A stretch of 64,000 nucleotides of DNA from Winogradskyella wandonensis (GCF_004346845.1 NZ_SMGI01000001.1:62001-126000); one strand, 5' to 3'. Counted from the first letter of the stretch, positions 1 through 8,816 are shown. Translations and numbers: made by a program. The notes: a model not told the origin generated them from the letters alone.

Positions 1-996
1 ACTGTCTTCACTAGCATTTGCATGGTATTTAAGAGCGAGTTTATTTAGCTGATTGGCTATCTCAAAACTGTATAAACTAGAATTTATAGTATTAGAAATG
101 CCTTCTAATTCCTGAGTGTAAGTTTCGATTAACTTAGTTTCGGTATCGTTAAAAGTTGCATTTTGTTTTACAAAATCTAAACGCTTAATATTAGTCGAGA
201 TGTAAGCTTTTGACGTCTTATCTTTTTGATGAAAACGTAAAATATTTTGAAAGATTTTTAAGGCATTTAATTGAAGGCTTACCGAATCTTTTGAGCTAAT
301 ATTTAAACCCATAAATATCTCTGACGGTGCAATAAATTCGGGCTGACTTATAGTAAATTTATAAGCGGGTTGATTAATGCCGTTTTCCGTAGTTTGGTAA
401 AACTCTAAAGCATTATGACTTAAAAAATCAAAGAGTGTCGGCCGGTAGGTTTTAGAATCCTCAACCTCGTTTAAAAGCGCACTGTATTTTTCTAAAGGTT
501 CTTGCTGAAGTATTAAGCCATTCTGTAAAGAAAACTGATAATATTTATGAATTTCGGCAAATAACGTTTGCAAATCCCAGGTTCTAAAATCCTCTCCAAT
601 CTGTACATCGGTTTTAGAGCGGTTATAAAATTTATAACGGTTGTTTTGGTAGTATTGCCAATAGAGTTTTGCCAATAAATTTTCTAAAATGTGTGTTGTT
701 AAAACATCTTGAGATTCAATTTCGGTTTTAAAATTTTCAATAATTTTAAGTTGTGAATCTTCTTCAAGGATTTGCAAATACTTGCTTTGGTACAATAAAG
801 ATTTTACAATTTGAATACTGTTCTTTTCTGACTTCGCTTTTTTAAATATATTATCTACAGCTTCAGAAGCCGATTTGGTTAAGCCTTCAGTTTCTAACTT
901 CTCTACAGCAGCCCAATCAGAATCGTAATTAGTGTTCTGAGCTGTTGAAAATGAAGAAAAGCAGATGATTATCAAGGCAATAATATTATATTTCAT
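1..996 (-). CDS. Alpha-2-macroglobulin-like large secreted protein, N-terminal part (cut by window edge)
   Basis: An open frame runs leftward from an ATG at 996-994 to the window edge without a stop, giving 332 residues. It begins with a Sec signal peptide (MKYNIIALIIICFSSFSTAQ). The following region (WAAVEKLETEGLTKSA, then DFRTWDLQTLF and RPTLFDFLSHNALEFY) matches what I remember of the helical N-terminal region of the roughly 1900-residue alpha-2-macroglobulin family proteins common in Bacteroidota. These are periplasmic or surface proteins with MG domains, thought to trap proteases or act in envelope defence. The MG and thioester regions would lie outside the window, so the family call rests on the N-terminus only. 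It is divergent from the TPR gene at 1172. Confidence 0.72.
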   Translation of the reverse strand, partial: MKYNIIALIIICFSSFSTAQNTNYDSDWAAVEKLETEGLTKSASEAVDNIFKKAKSEKNSIQIVKSLLYQSKYLQILEEDSQLKIIENFKTEIESQDVLTTHILENLLAKLYWQYYQNNRYKFYNRSKTDVQIGEDFRTWDLQTLFAEIHKYYQFSLQNGLILQQEPLEKYSALLNEVEDSKTYRPTLFDFLSHNALEFYQTTENGINQPAYKFTISQPEFIAPSEIFMGLNISSKDSVSLQLNALKIFQNILRFHQKDKTSKAYISTNIKRLDFVKQNATFNDTETKLIETYTQELEGISNTINSSLYSFEIANQLNKLALKYHANASEDS

Positions 997-1016
997 GAGT
1001 GTTGTATTTTCAGCAA

Positions 1017-1035
1017 AATACCTTCAAAAGGTATT
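1017..1035. promoter_or_regulatory. Inverted repeat in a divergent promoter region
   Basis: AATACCTT and AAGGTATT form an 8-bp inverted repeat around a 3-nt centre (CAA), 21 nt upstream of the leftward gene's ATG. A third half-site, AAGGTATT, lies at 1058-1065. The arrangement between two divergent genes suits an operator or a short hairpin, but no regulator is known. Confidence 0.3.
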
Positions 1036-1171
1036 CCAAAAAAAGACATAATACGTAAAGGTATTATTTGGCTGAGTTAAGTTAGTAATTTTCTGAGGGA
1101 ATACGTCTGTAAGAAAAATAAATATTTACGACTTTATATTATATGCTGCTATTTGTATTTTAGTACACGTA

Positions 1172-2125
1172 ATGAGATACCTTATCCTTTTATTATTTTT
1201 TTCTAATGTGCTTTTAGGGCAATCGCCTAAAGAAAAGGCGGCACAATGCATTACGGAAAAAGCTTACATAAAGGCAGAAAAGTTGATGTTGGATTACGTT
1301 AAAAATCACCAAACGGATAAAGAGGCAATAGAATTACTAGGTGATAGCTATGGTTACCAAAAAAAATGGGATAACGCGATTGAACAGTATAGAAAATTAA
1401 AAGATATAGACGATAGCAATGCCAATTACCACTATAAATATGGAGGTGCTTTAGGTATGAAAGCACAACAGGTTAGTACGCTAAAGGCATTAACACTTAT
1501 TGGCGATATTAAAGAAGCGTTTCTTAAAGCAGCAGCGCTAGATGCTAAGCACATAGACGCACGTTGGGCGCTAGTAGAATTGTACATTAGTTTACCTGGG
1601 ATTGTAGGCGGAAGTACAAAGAAATCTTTAAAATATGCCAATGAGTTAGAGAAATTATCTAAAGTTGATGGTTATTTGGCTAAAGGTTATGTTTACGAAT
1701 ATGATAATCAACCAAAGCTTGCTGAAAAGTATTACAAGCTAGCAGTTAAGGTTGGTGGGTCGTTAAATTGCTATGAAAAACTCTCTAATTTATACGAAGC
1801 CTACAATGAGCCAGACAAGGCGATAGCCACAATAGAGGCATCTCAAGATAAACACAATCGTAACGCACTGCATTATCAACTTGGCAAAGTATCAGCCGAT
1901 TATAACATTCAATTAGATAAGGGCGAACAATGTTTACTTCAATATATAAAGCATTACACCGCAGCTGATGGTGTGCCCTTAGAATGGGCCTATTATCGAT
2001 TGGCTCAGATATACAAACACAAAAACAACACTAAAAAAGCCCTTAATTTTATCGACAAAGCACTATCACTTCGGGCAGATTTTAAGCAAGCTTTAAAAGA
2101 GAAGCGGGTAATTTCTACTAAATAA
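1172..2125 (+). CDS. Secreted tetratricopeptide repeat protein
   Basis: The 317-residue product starts with a signal peptide (MRYLILLLFFSNVLLGQ) and is then almost entirely helical TPR-like repeats. Recognisable units include the stretch around residues 35-70 (AEKLMLDYVKNHQTDKEAIE), the unit with DDSNANYHYKYGGALG and the C-terminal unit KKALNFIDKALSLRADFKQA. TPR arrays bind other proteins, and the signal peptide puts this one in the periplasm or anchored at the envelope. A glycine-rich interruption (LPGIVGGS) near residue 145 is typical of a flavobacterial TPR family whose partner is unknown. It stands alone between the divergent macroglobulin-like gene and the tetR-led exporter operon. No catalytic motif is visible. 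Confidence 0.75.
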   Translation: MRYLILLLFFSNVLLGQSPKEKAAQCITEKAYIKAEKLMLDYVKNHQTDKEAIELLGDSYGYQKKWDNAIEQYRKLKDIDDSNANYHYKYGGALGMKAQQVSTLKALTLIGDIKEAFLKAAALDAKHIDARWALVELYISLPGIVGGSTKKSLKYANELEKLSKVDGYLAKGYVYEYDNQPKLAEKYYKLAVKVGGSLNCYEKLSNLYEAYNEPDKAIATIEASQDKHNRNALHYQLGKVSADYNIQLDKGEQCLLQYIKHYTAADGVPLEWAYYRLAQIYKHKNNTKKALNFIDKALSLRADFKQALKEKRVISTK

Positions 2126-2201
2126 GCAGCGTTTTTAAGTAAATTATGATTTTGGGTTATAGCTAATTAACCTAAAAATATGTTAATAATTCGCAAATAT
2201 G

Positions 2202-2214
2202 ATAGTAATACTAT
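2202..2214. promoter_or_regulatory. Candidate TetR operator (13-nt perfect palindrome)
   Basis: ATAGTAATACTAT is a perfect odd-length palindrome centred on 2208 and ending 23 nt before the tetR start codon. TetR-family repressors usually bind such sites in their own promoter, so this is the natural candidate for autoregulation of the exporter operon. The assignment is by position and symmetry only. Confidence 0.45.
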
Positions 2215-2237
2215 TAAATTAGCGGTTTAAATTATTA

Positions 2238-2915
2238 ATGATGAAAAATTTACTTTCAAATATTAAGATTTCGGTACCAGAAAAAATTTTTCTGAAAGAT
2301 CCAGAATCTTCAGATTTAGGTAAGCGTATTATCGAGCACAGTATATTATTGATTGATGAAATAGGCTTTGATAATTTCACATTTAAAAAGTTGGGTGCAA
2401 AAATTGGCTCTAACGAGAGTTCTATTTATCGCTATTTCGAAAGTAAGCATAAGCTATTACTATATCTTACTTCATGGTACTGGGCTTGGATAGAATATCA
2501 GTTGGTTTTTTCTACATCTAATATTCCAAATCCAGAAAAACGACTTCTAAAAGCAATAGAAGTTGTAACGCAAACAATTAAGGAGGATTTTGATTTCTCT
2601 CACGTCAATGAAGTAAAGCTTAATCAAATTATCATTAATGAATACTCAAAATCCTATCTTACAAAAGAAGTGGATAGCGAAAATAAAGAAGGCTATTTTG
2701 TGGTGTATAAGCGTCTTATAGCTAGACTTAGAGATATGATTTTGAATGTTAATTCGGAGTATAAATATGCCTCTAGTATCTCTAGTACTATTGTCGAGGG
2801 AGCTTTACATCAACATTTTTTAAAAGATCATTTTAAATCTATAACAGATTGTAACGAGACAGTTACGCCAACACAATTCTTTCAAGAATTAACTATCAAC
2901 GCCATTAAATCCTAA
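2238..2915 (+). CDS. TetR/AcrR family transcriptional regulator
   Basis: The 225-residue protein has a TetR-type helix-turn-helix near residues 28-75: a first helix (GKRIIEHSILLIDEIGFDNF), then FTFKKLGAKIGSNESSIYRYF, which matches the usual recognition-helix pattern ending in YxYF. The C-terminal 150 residues are a helical ligand-binding and dimerisation region with no recognisable family, so the inducer is unknown. It is the first gene of a tight operon, with 7 nt to the ABC gene, and so probably controls the exporter that follows. A palindrome at 2202-2214 is a plausible operator. ATG 2238 is followed at once by a second Met; either could be used. Confidence 0.88.
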   Translation: MMKNLLSNIKISVPEKIFLKDPESSDLGKRIIEHSILLIDEIGFDNFTFKKLGAKIGSNESSIYRYFESKHKLLLYLTSWYWAWIEYQLVFSTSNIPNPEKRLLKAIEVVTQTIKEDFDFSHVNEVKLNQIIINEYSKSYLTKEVDSENKEGYFVVYKRLIARLRDMILNVNSEYKYASSISSTIVEGALHQHFLKDHFKSITDCNETVTPTQFFQELTINAIKS

Positions 2916-2922
2916 TTAATCG

Positions 2923-4584
2923 ATGAATACAGAAAAACCAATGTTAACGCCGTGGCAGCGTTTTGTAGGCTTATTAAAATTAGAGAAAAGGGATTTAACG
3001 CAGGTTATCTACTATGCTGTTTTTTCGGGTATAATAAGTCTAACGCTTCCTTTGGGAATCCAGGCGATAATAAATTTAATTCAAGGTGCACAAGTTAGTA
3101 CATCGTGGATAGTATTAGTAAGTTTAGTTACAATAGGCGTTGCATTTGTAGGCGTATTACAGTTGATGCAAATGCGTATAATTGAGACGATTCAGCAACG
3201 TCTTTTCATGCGAGCGTCTTTTGAGTTTACGTATCGCTTTCCAAAAATTAGGATGGACGAATTACACAATTATTATCCGCCAGAGTTGGCTAACCGATTT
3301 TTCGATGTTCTTACCGTCCAAAAAGGACTGGCAAAGCTATTGATAGATGTGCCAACAGCTGTGCTACAGATAATTTTTGCACTAGTTTTATTATCATTTT
3401 ATCATCCATTTTTTATAGCTTTTGGTGTATTGCTTATAGCATTGATATATATCGTTTTTAAATACACAATTCAAAGAGGAATGGAAACCAGTCTTAAAGA
3501 GTCTAAGAAAAAATATATAGTTGCACATTGGATTCAAGAAGTTGCTCGCGCTATTATGAGCTTTAAGATTTCAGGAAAAACCTCTTTAGCCATCGATAAA
3601 AATGATAAGCTTGTCGAGAACTATTTAATTGCTCGCGAAAGCCACTTTAAGATTTTAATCATCCAATTCATTCAAATGATTGGATTTAAGGTTTTAGTAA
3701 CCGCAGGTTTACTAATTATTGGTGGTTTACTCGTTCTTAGTCAAGAAATGAACATAGGGCAATTTGTTGCGGCAGAAATTATTATTCTTCTGGTCATTGG
3801 TTCTGTAGAAAAACTCATCTTAGGCCTAGAATCTTTCTATGATGTATTAACGTCGCTGGAAAAAATGGGACAGGTTGTAGATAAGAAAATAGAGTCGCAA
3901 GAAGGCGAAGAGGTTGTTGTAGACAAAGATTTTGATATCGAATTAGATAAAGTGTCATACGTTGTGCCGGATAGAAGTTTGCCTATCCTTAATAACGTGT
4001 CATTGAAAATTAATTCTAAAAGTAGAATTTTGGTCACAGGAGAGAGTGGCTCTGGAAAATCAACGTTAATTCGAATATTATCAGGCATATTCAGACCTAC
4101 TACGGGCCGTATTTTCTTAAATGATACAGCTGTAAATAACTTAAAGTTAAATAGCTATAGAGCACATTTAGGATTGGTTTTAAGTGATGAAACACCGTTC
4201 GAGGGAACAATAAGAGAAAACCTTACACTTGGCGATACATCAATAACCCAGCAAAAAATAGAGGAAATATTATCTGTTGTTGGTTTAATCGAATTTCTAA
4301 AAGAAACAGAGTTTGGTCTAAATACGGTTATTTATCCGGAAGGACGACAAATTCCGTTTACGGTTACCAAAAAAATAATGTTAGCAAGAGCAATTCTAAA
4401 ACGACCAAATATGATGATTTTAGAAGAGCCTCTAGAACATTTTGAAGCCGAAGAAACAAAGCGAATTATTAAATACCTGACCGATGAAAGTCATCCTTGG
4501 TCTTTAGTTGTAGTTAGTTTTAATTCAGAGTGGTCAAATGGCTGTTCTCAAATAATTAACCTTAGCAAAGGTCAAATCGTTTAA
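2923..4584 (+). CDS. ABC half-transporter (permease plus ATPase) of a type I-like export system, with eroded ATPase motifs
   Basis: The 553-residue protein joins an N-terminal six-helix ABC exporter membrane domain (about residues 25-310) to a nucleotide-binding domain (about 335-553). There is no C39 peptidase domain. Walker A is intact (GESGSGKST, 373-381). Other ATPase motifs are abnormal. The Q-loop position reads LVLSDE instead of VLQ. The LSGGQ signature is replaced by QIPFTV near 476-481. Walker B reads MMILEEPLE, with Glu in place of the usual Asp. The expected switch His is absent (VVVSFNSEW). The protein may bind ATP without normal hydrolysis, or belong to a divergent but working family. 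It sits between tetR (7 nt) and the HlyD-type adaptor (11 nt), so it should energise or gate export through that adaptor and the TolC-type channel. The cargo is unknown. Confidence 0.85.
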   Translation: MNTEKPMLTPWQRFVGLLKLEKRDLTQVIYYAVFSGIISLTLPLGIQAIINLIQGAQVSTSWIVLVSLVTIGVAFVGVLQLMQMRIIETIQQRLFMRASFEFTYRFPKIRMDELHNYYPPELANRFFDVLTVQKGLAKLLIDVPTAVLQIIFALVLLSFYHPFFIAFGVLLIALIYIVFKYTIQRGMETSLKESKKKYIVAHWIQEVARAIMSFKISGKTSLAIDKNDKLVENYLIARESHFKILIIQFIQMIGFKVLVTAGLLIIGGLLVLSQEMNIGQFVAAEIIILLVIGSVEKLILGLESFYDVLTSLEKMGQVVDKKIESQEGEEVVVDKDFDIELDKVSYVVPDRSLPILNNVSLKINSKSRILVTGESGSGKSTLIRILSGIFRPTTGRIFLNDTAVNNLKLNSYRAHLGLVLSDETPFEGTIRENLTLGDTSITQQKIEEILSVVGLIEFLKETEFGLNTVIYPEGRQIPFTVTKKIMLARAILKRPNMMILEEPLEHFEAEETKRIIKYLTDESHPWSLVVVSFNSEWSNGCSQIINLSKGQIV

Positions 4585-4595
4585 ACTAAAGTATT

Positions 4596-5948
4596 ATGTT
4601 AAATATATCTCGTAACCCATTAAATAAGAATGTCGACCTTAGTCACTTTAGGTCTGCAAGTCATGTATTTAATAAAGATTATTACAAATACTGGAGGCGT
4701 TTTCTCGGTGGGTTTGCAATAGTCTGTTTTATAATACTGTTTCTGCCATGGACACAGAACATTTCTGGCAGAGGTGAAGTAACAACCTTAACACCTGGAC
4801 AGCGACCACAGACCGTGCAATCCCCAATTCCGGGTAGTATACAAGAATGGTATGTAAGAGAAGGAGATTATGTAAGTAAGGGCGATACCATCATGAAAAT
4901 TGCCGAAATTAAAAGTGAATACTTTGACCCCAATCTTGTAGAGCGCACACAAAAGCAAAAGTTAGCTAAAGAATTCTCGGTAGAATCTTATCAAGGAAAG
5001 GTAAAGGCACAAGATGTTAGAATTTCTGCATTAATAAGGGAAAGAAGGTTAAATTTAGAAATGGCTGAGAATAAAATCTTACAAGCGCTTCAAAAAGTAA
5101 AAGCAGATAGCATAGATTTAGTGGCTGCAAGAACCAACTTAAGTATTGCACAAACAAAATATAACCGAGCAGATTCTTTATACAAAGATGGATTTACGGC
5201 ATTAAAACGTGTAGAAGATGCTAGAGTAAAGTTACAAGAAACTCAGGCCAAAGAGACATCGCAAGAGGCTAAACTTTTAGTTAGTAAAAACGAAGTCATT
5301 AATGCCAAGTTAGATATTGCTCGTATTCAAGCAGAATATGCAGATAAGATATCTAAAGCAGAGAGCGAAAAATTTTCGGCACTATCTAGTCAAGCAAGCT
5401 CGGAAGCCGATGTGCAGAAATTAGAAAACGAAGTAACAAATTACACCATAAGAAATGGACTTATGTATGTAACAGCACCATATAATGGGTACATACAGAC
5501 AGCGCTACGCGGTGGTATTGGGCAAACTTTTAAAGAAGGCGAGGAATTGGTTGGTATTATCCCTGCTGAGGTCGATTTGGCGGTAGAAACATTTGTAGAA
5601 CCAATTGATTTACCATTAATCCATGTGGGCGAAAAAGTAAGAGTAGAATTCGATGGATGGCCTGCTATAGTTTTCAGTGGGTGGCCAAATGTATCTTACG
5701 GAACTTACGGTGCAGAAGTAGTGGCAGTAGAACGCTTTATTACCAAAAAGAATGGAAAGTTTAGAATTTTACTAAAACCTGATACAGATGATAATCCATG
5801 GCCAAAAGAAATTAGACCTGGGTCTGGGGCTAGAACTATAGCACTTCTAGAAGATGTACCTATTTGGTTCGAGCTATGGAGACAACTTAATGGTTTCCCG
5901 CCAAATTATTATCAGCCGATTGAGGCATCAAATACCAAAAAGAAATAA
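4596..5948 (+). CDS. HlyD-family periplasmic adaptor (membrane fusion protein)
   Basis: The 450-residue protein has a single membrane segment near residues 36-52 (GGFAIVCFIILFLPW). A lipoyl-like half-motif follows (QSPIPGSIQEWYVREGDYV, about 75-93), then a long alpha-helical hairpin rich in Lys, Glu and Ala (about 115-285). The second lipoyl half and beta-barrel follow (VTAPYNGYIQTALRGGIGQ and onward). This is the HlyD layout: it links an inner membrane ABC transporter to an outer membrane TolC channel. It lies 11 nt after the ABC gene and 3 nt before the TolC-like gene, so the three are surely cotranscribed. The C-terminal part (WFELWRQLNGFPPNYYQPI) is typical of flavobacterial members. Confidence 0.9.
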   Translation: MLNISRNPLNKNVDLSHFRSASHVFNKDYYKYWRRFLGGFAIVCFIILFLPWTQNISGRGEVTTLTPGQRPQTVQSPIPGSIQEWYVREGDYVSKGDTIMKIAEIKSEYFDPNLVERTQKQKLAKEFSVESYQGKVKAQDVRISALIRERRLNLEMAENKILQALQKVKADSIDLVAARTNLSIAQTKYNRADSLYKDGFTALKRVEDARVKLQETQAKETSQEAKLLVSKNEVINAKLDIARIQAEYADKISKAESEKFSALSSQASSEADVQKLENEVTNYTIRNGLMYVTAPYNGYIQTALRGGIGQTFKEGEELVGIIPAEVDLAVETFVEPIDLPLIHVGEKVRVEFDGWPAIVFSGWPNVSYGTYGAEVVAVERFITKKNGKFRILLKPDTDDNPWPKEIRPGSGARTIALLEDVPIWFELWRQLNGFPPNYYQPIEASNTKKK

Positions 5949-5951
5949 CGC

Positions 5952-7355
5952 ATGAGATTTCTAAAAGTTGTTGTTTTTTCAATCTTAGGTTTTGTAGGTT
6001 TTTCACAGGAAGAGGAATTGCCTAACGTGCTTAGGTTCGATGAATATTTGGGGTATGTCAAGAAATTTCATCCTATTGTTAAGCAAGCCGAATTAGTTAT
6101 AGACGAGAGTCAAGCAAAACTTATGAAGTCCCGAGGCGCTTTCGATCCTAAAATTGATATTGATTACGACCGAAAAAAGTTAAAAGGCACAGAGTATTTC
6201 GATAAGCTTAATGGCACATTTAAAATTCCGACATGGTTTGGTGTAGAATTAAAAGCCAATTTCGAAGAAAATACGGGCGATTTTTTAAATCCAGAAAACT
6301 TTATTAGTGACGGAGGCTTATATTCTGCGGGAGTTTCAGTTCCAGTGGCGAGAGGACTTTTCATTAATGACAGGATGGCCTCATTAAAACAAGCACGTTT
6401 ATTTAGAGAGCAGGCTAAGGCAGATAGAGATATTTTTGTAAACAACATTTTGTTCGAAGCCTCTAAAGTCTATTTTAAATGGCTAAGAGCTTATAACGAG
6501 CTGAAGCTTTTCGAAAACTTTTTAACCAACGCCGAGTTGCGTTATCGAGGTATTCTAAGAGGTGTAGAACTGGGCGAAAATGCGCAAATAGATGCGACAG
6601 AAGCGAGAATTGCGTTGAATAATAGAAAGCTGAGTTTGGAGCAGTCTCGTGTAAAAATGATAAAGGCAACTTTAGAATTATCGACGTTTTTATGGCTAGA
6701 AAATAATATACCAGTAGAACTGCAACCAAATGTCATTCCAGATGTAGATACAGAGCCTATTGTAGATGCTACTTTTGATATTAGTCAGCTACGTAGTGAA
6801 GAATTCATCATAGATGCGCATCCAAAGATGAGGTCTTTAGATTTTAAACGTCAAAGTCTTGATGTAGAGCGACGCCTCAAAGCAAATATGTTATTACCTC
6901 GAGTAGATGTAGAATATAATTTCTTAACAGATACACCAGATATCGCGAGGTCTTTTAATACGGCAGATTACAAAGGCGGTTTAAATATAAGTATGCCTTT
7001 ATTTCTTAGGAAAGAAAGAGGAGATTTAAAGTTAGCCAAGATTAAACTTAATGATACTGAATTCGAAATTAACGCCACACGTGTTAATCTGCAGAATAAG
7101 ATTAATGGCTTAAAACAAGAGTTAGATTCTTACGTGACTCAAAATGCAATTACGCTTCAGATGATAGAGGATTATCAGCAAATGCTTAGAGCCGAAGAAC
7201 GCAAATTTCAATTAGGTGAAAGTTCTCTATTCTTGGTAAATTCTCGTGAATCCAAACTCATCGAAGGGCAATTAAAGGCTATCGAAATTCAGAATAAATT
7301 CTTCGATACAAAAGCGAAACTCTTTAATAGCTTAGCTATTAATCCGGAGTTTTAG
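5952..7355 (+). CDS. TolC-family outer membrane efflux or secretion channel
   Basis: The 467-residue protein has a signal peptide (MRFLKVVVFSILGFVGFSQ) and two similar halves of long helices with intervening strands, as in TolC-type outer membrane factors. In each half a conserved region precedes the long coiled coil (EYLGYVKKFHPIVKQAE in the first, FIIDAHPKMRSLDFKRQSL in the second). It would form the outer membrane exit duct for the ABC-HlyD pair immediately upstream, with only 3 nt between the genes. It ends the operon; no strong terminator hairpin follows, and the next 98 nt carry a short repeat and the mpl promoter. The substrate cannot be inferred. Confidence 0.88.
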   Translation: MRFLKVVVFSILGFVGFSQEEELPNVLRFDEYLGYVKKFHPIVKQAELVIDESQAKLMKSRGAFDPKIDIDYDRKKLKGTEYFDKLNGTFKIPTWFGVELKANFEENTGDFLNPENFISDGGLYSAGVSVPVARGLFINDRMASLKQARLFREQAKADRDIFVNNILFEASKVYFKWLRAYNELKLFENFLTNAELRYRGILRGVELGENAQIDATEARIALNNRKLSLEQSRVKMIKATLELSTFLWLENNIPVELQPNVIPDVDTEPIVDATFDISQLRSEEFIIDAHPKMRSLDFKRQSLDVERRLKANMLLPRVDVEYNFLTDTPDIARSFNTADYKGGLNISMPLFLRKERGDLKLAKIKLNDTEFEINATRVNLQNKINGLKQELDSYVTQNAITLQMIEDYQQMLRAEERKFQLGESSLFLVNSRESKLIEGQLKAIEIQNKFFDTKAKLFNSLAINPEF

Positions 7356-7380
7356 TGATGAGTATTAAGCGAAAATTTCT

Positions 7381-7409
7381 GTCATTTCGAGCGTTAGTCG
7401 AGAAATCTT
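7381..7409. repeat. Short dispersed spacer repeat, copy 1 (imperfect palindrome)
   Basis: The spacer contains GTCATTTCGAGCGTTAG followed by TCGAGAAATCT, an imperfect inverted repeat (ATTTCGA against TCGAGAAAT). Its core GAGCGTTAGTCGA (7389-7401) resembles cores at 40851-40861 and 45874-45885. From memory, closely similar sequences are frequent in intergenic regions of Flavobacteriaceae genomes. It is non-coding and of unknown function. Confidence 0.55.
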
Positions 7410-7441
7410 ATGTCTTGACTTCTTTTTAGAAGACTAAATTT

Positions 7442-7449
7442 TATCTTTG
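7442..7449 (+). promoter_or_regulatory. Bacteroidota-type -7 element before mpl
   Basis: TATCTTTG fits TAnnTTTG exactly. It ends only 4 nt before the mpl ATG at 7454, so transcription from it would give an mRNA with almost no leader. No TTTG sits at the ideal upstream distance; the nearest TTG is at 7415-7417. Confidence 0.5.
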
Positions 7450-7453
7450 TTAA

Positions 7454-8806
7454 ATGAACGTACATTTTATAGCTATCGGTGGCGCTGCAATGCACAATTT
7501 GGCCATCGCTCTTCATAATAAAGGTTATAACGTCACCGGAAGTGATGATACTATTTTCGACCCTTCAAAATCACGATTAGAAGCCAAAGGTTTATTGCCT
7601 GAGGAGTTTGGTTGGTTTCCAGAAAAAATTATAGCAGATTTAGATGCAATTGTTTTGGGAATGCATGCCAAAGCCGATAATCCTGAGCTATTAAAAGCCC
7701 AAGAACTAGGCTTAAAAATTTATAGTTATCCCGAATTTTTATACGAGCAATCCAAAGATAAAACGCGTGTGGTTATTGGAGGAAGTCACGGAAAAACAAC
7801 TATAACGTCCATGATTTTGCACGTGATGCATTACCACGATAGAGATGTCGATTATATGGTTGGTGCCCAATTGGAAGGATTTGACGTTATGGTAAAACTC
7901 ACTGAAGACAATGATTTTATTGTTTTAGAAGGTGATGAGTATTTAAGTTCACCGATAGATAGGCGACCAAAATTTCATTTGTACAAACCCAATATTGCCT
8001 TGTTAAGTGGCATTGCTTGGGACCATATTAACGTATTTCCAACTTATGAAAATTATGTTGAGCAGTTTAGCATTTTTGTAGATAGCATAGTACGTGGTGG
8101 AAGCATAAATTACAATGAAGAAGATGCAGAAGTAAAACGTGTTGTTGAAGCGTCTGAAAACCAAATTAGAAAACTGCCTTACCAAACGCCTGAGTACACT
8201 GTGGAAGATGGTGAAACACTTTTAGAAACTCCCGAAGGTCCGATGCCAATTGAAGTCTTTGGTGCACATAACCTTAATAATTTAGCTGGTGCCAAATGGA
8301 TTTGCCAGCATATGGGCATTGATGAGGATGATTTTTATGAAGCCATATCTACCTTTAAAGGTGCAAGTAAACGTTTAGAAAAAATAGCGGAATCTAGAAC
8401 TTCTGTAGCTTATAAAGATTTTGCGCATTCGCCAAGTAAAGTAAAAGCCACAACCGAAGCTGTAAAAGTACAATACCAGAACAAGGAATTACTAGCTTGC
8501 CTAGAATTGCACACCTATTCTAGCCTTAATGCAGAGTTTTTAAAAGAATACAAAGGCGCATTAGATGCAGCCGATAAAGCGGTAGTGTTTTACTCGCCAC
8601 ACGCGGTAGAAATTAAAAAACTCGAGGAAGTCTCACACCAACAAATTGCGGATGCTTTTGAGCGTGATGATTTAATTATCTATACCAATCCACAAGATTT
8701 TAAAGACTTTTTATTCTCACAGAATTTTGAAAATAAAGCCTTATTGTTAATGAGTTCAGGTAATTATGGTGGTTTGGATTTTGATGAGGTGAAAGGGTTG
8801 TTTTAA
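7454..8806 (+). CDS. mpl: UDP-N-acetylmuramate:L-alanyl-gamma-D-glutamyl-meso-diaminopimelate ligase-like Mur ligase
   Basis: The 450-residue product has the three-domain Mur ligase plan. The N-terminal domain opens with MNVHFIAIGGAAMHNLAIAL, which distinguishes Mpl and MurC-like ligases from other Mur enzymes. The central ATPase has GGSHGKTT at 109-116 and the Mur-type sequence LEGDEYLSSPIDRRPKF, where Mpl proteins have a comparable Glu-Gly-Asp-Glu-Tyr motif. The C-terminal domain includes YKDFAHSPSKVKAT. Mpl recycles the murein tripeptide by joining it to UDP-MurNAc in the cytoplasm. The usual Mpl length is about 450. The gene is monocistronic and converges on the hydrolase gene, with 10 nt between stop codons. 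An alternative reading is a generic 'peptidoglycan synthetase' Mur paralogue. Confidence 0.85.
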   Translation: MNVHFIAIGGAAMHNLAIALHNKGYNVTGSDDTIFDPSKSRLEAKGLLPEEFGWFPEKIIADLDAIVLGMHAKADNPELLKAQELGLKIYSYPEFLYEQSKDKTRVVIGGSHGKTTITSMILHVMHYHDRDVDYMVGAQLEGFDVMVKLTEDNDFIVLEGDEYLSSPIDRRPKFHLYKPNIALLSGIAWDHINVFPTYENYVEQFSIFVDSIVRGGSINYNEEDAEVKRVVEASENQIRKLPYQTPEYTVEDGETLLETPEGPMPIEVFGAHNLNNLAGAKWICQHMGIDEDDFYEAISTFKGASKRLEKIAESRTSVAYKDFAHSPSKVKATTEAVKVQYQNKELLACLELHTYSSLNAEFLKEYKGALDAADKAVVFYSPHAVEIKKLEEVSHQQIADAFERDDLIIYTNPQDFKDFLFSQNFENKALLLMSSGNYGGLDFDEVKGLF

Positions 8807-8816
8807 TGTTTTGTCA

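Noticed and set aside
2923-7355. Bacteriocin or double-glycine peptide exporter
   Set aside because: The ABC protein has no C39 peptidase domain and no small leader-peptide gene is seen nearby.
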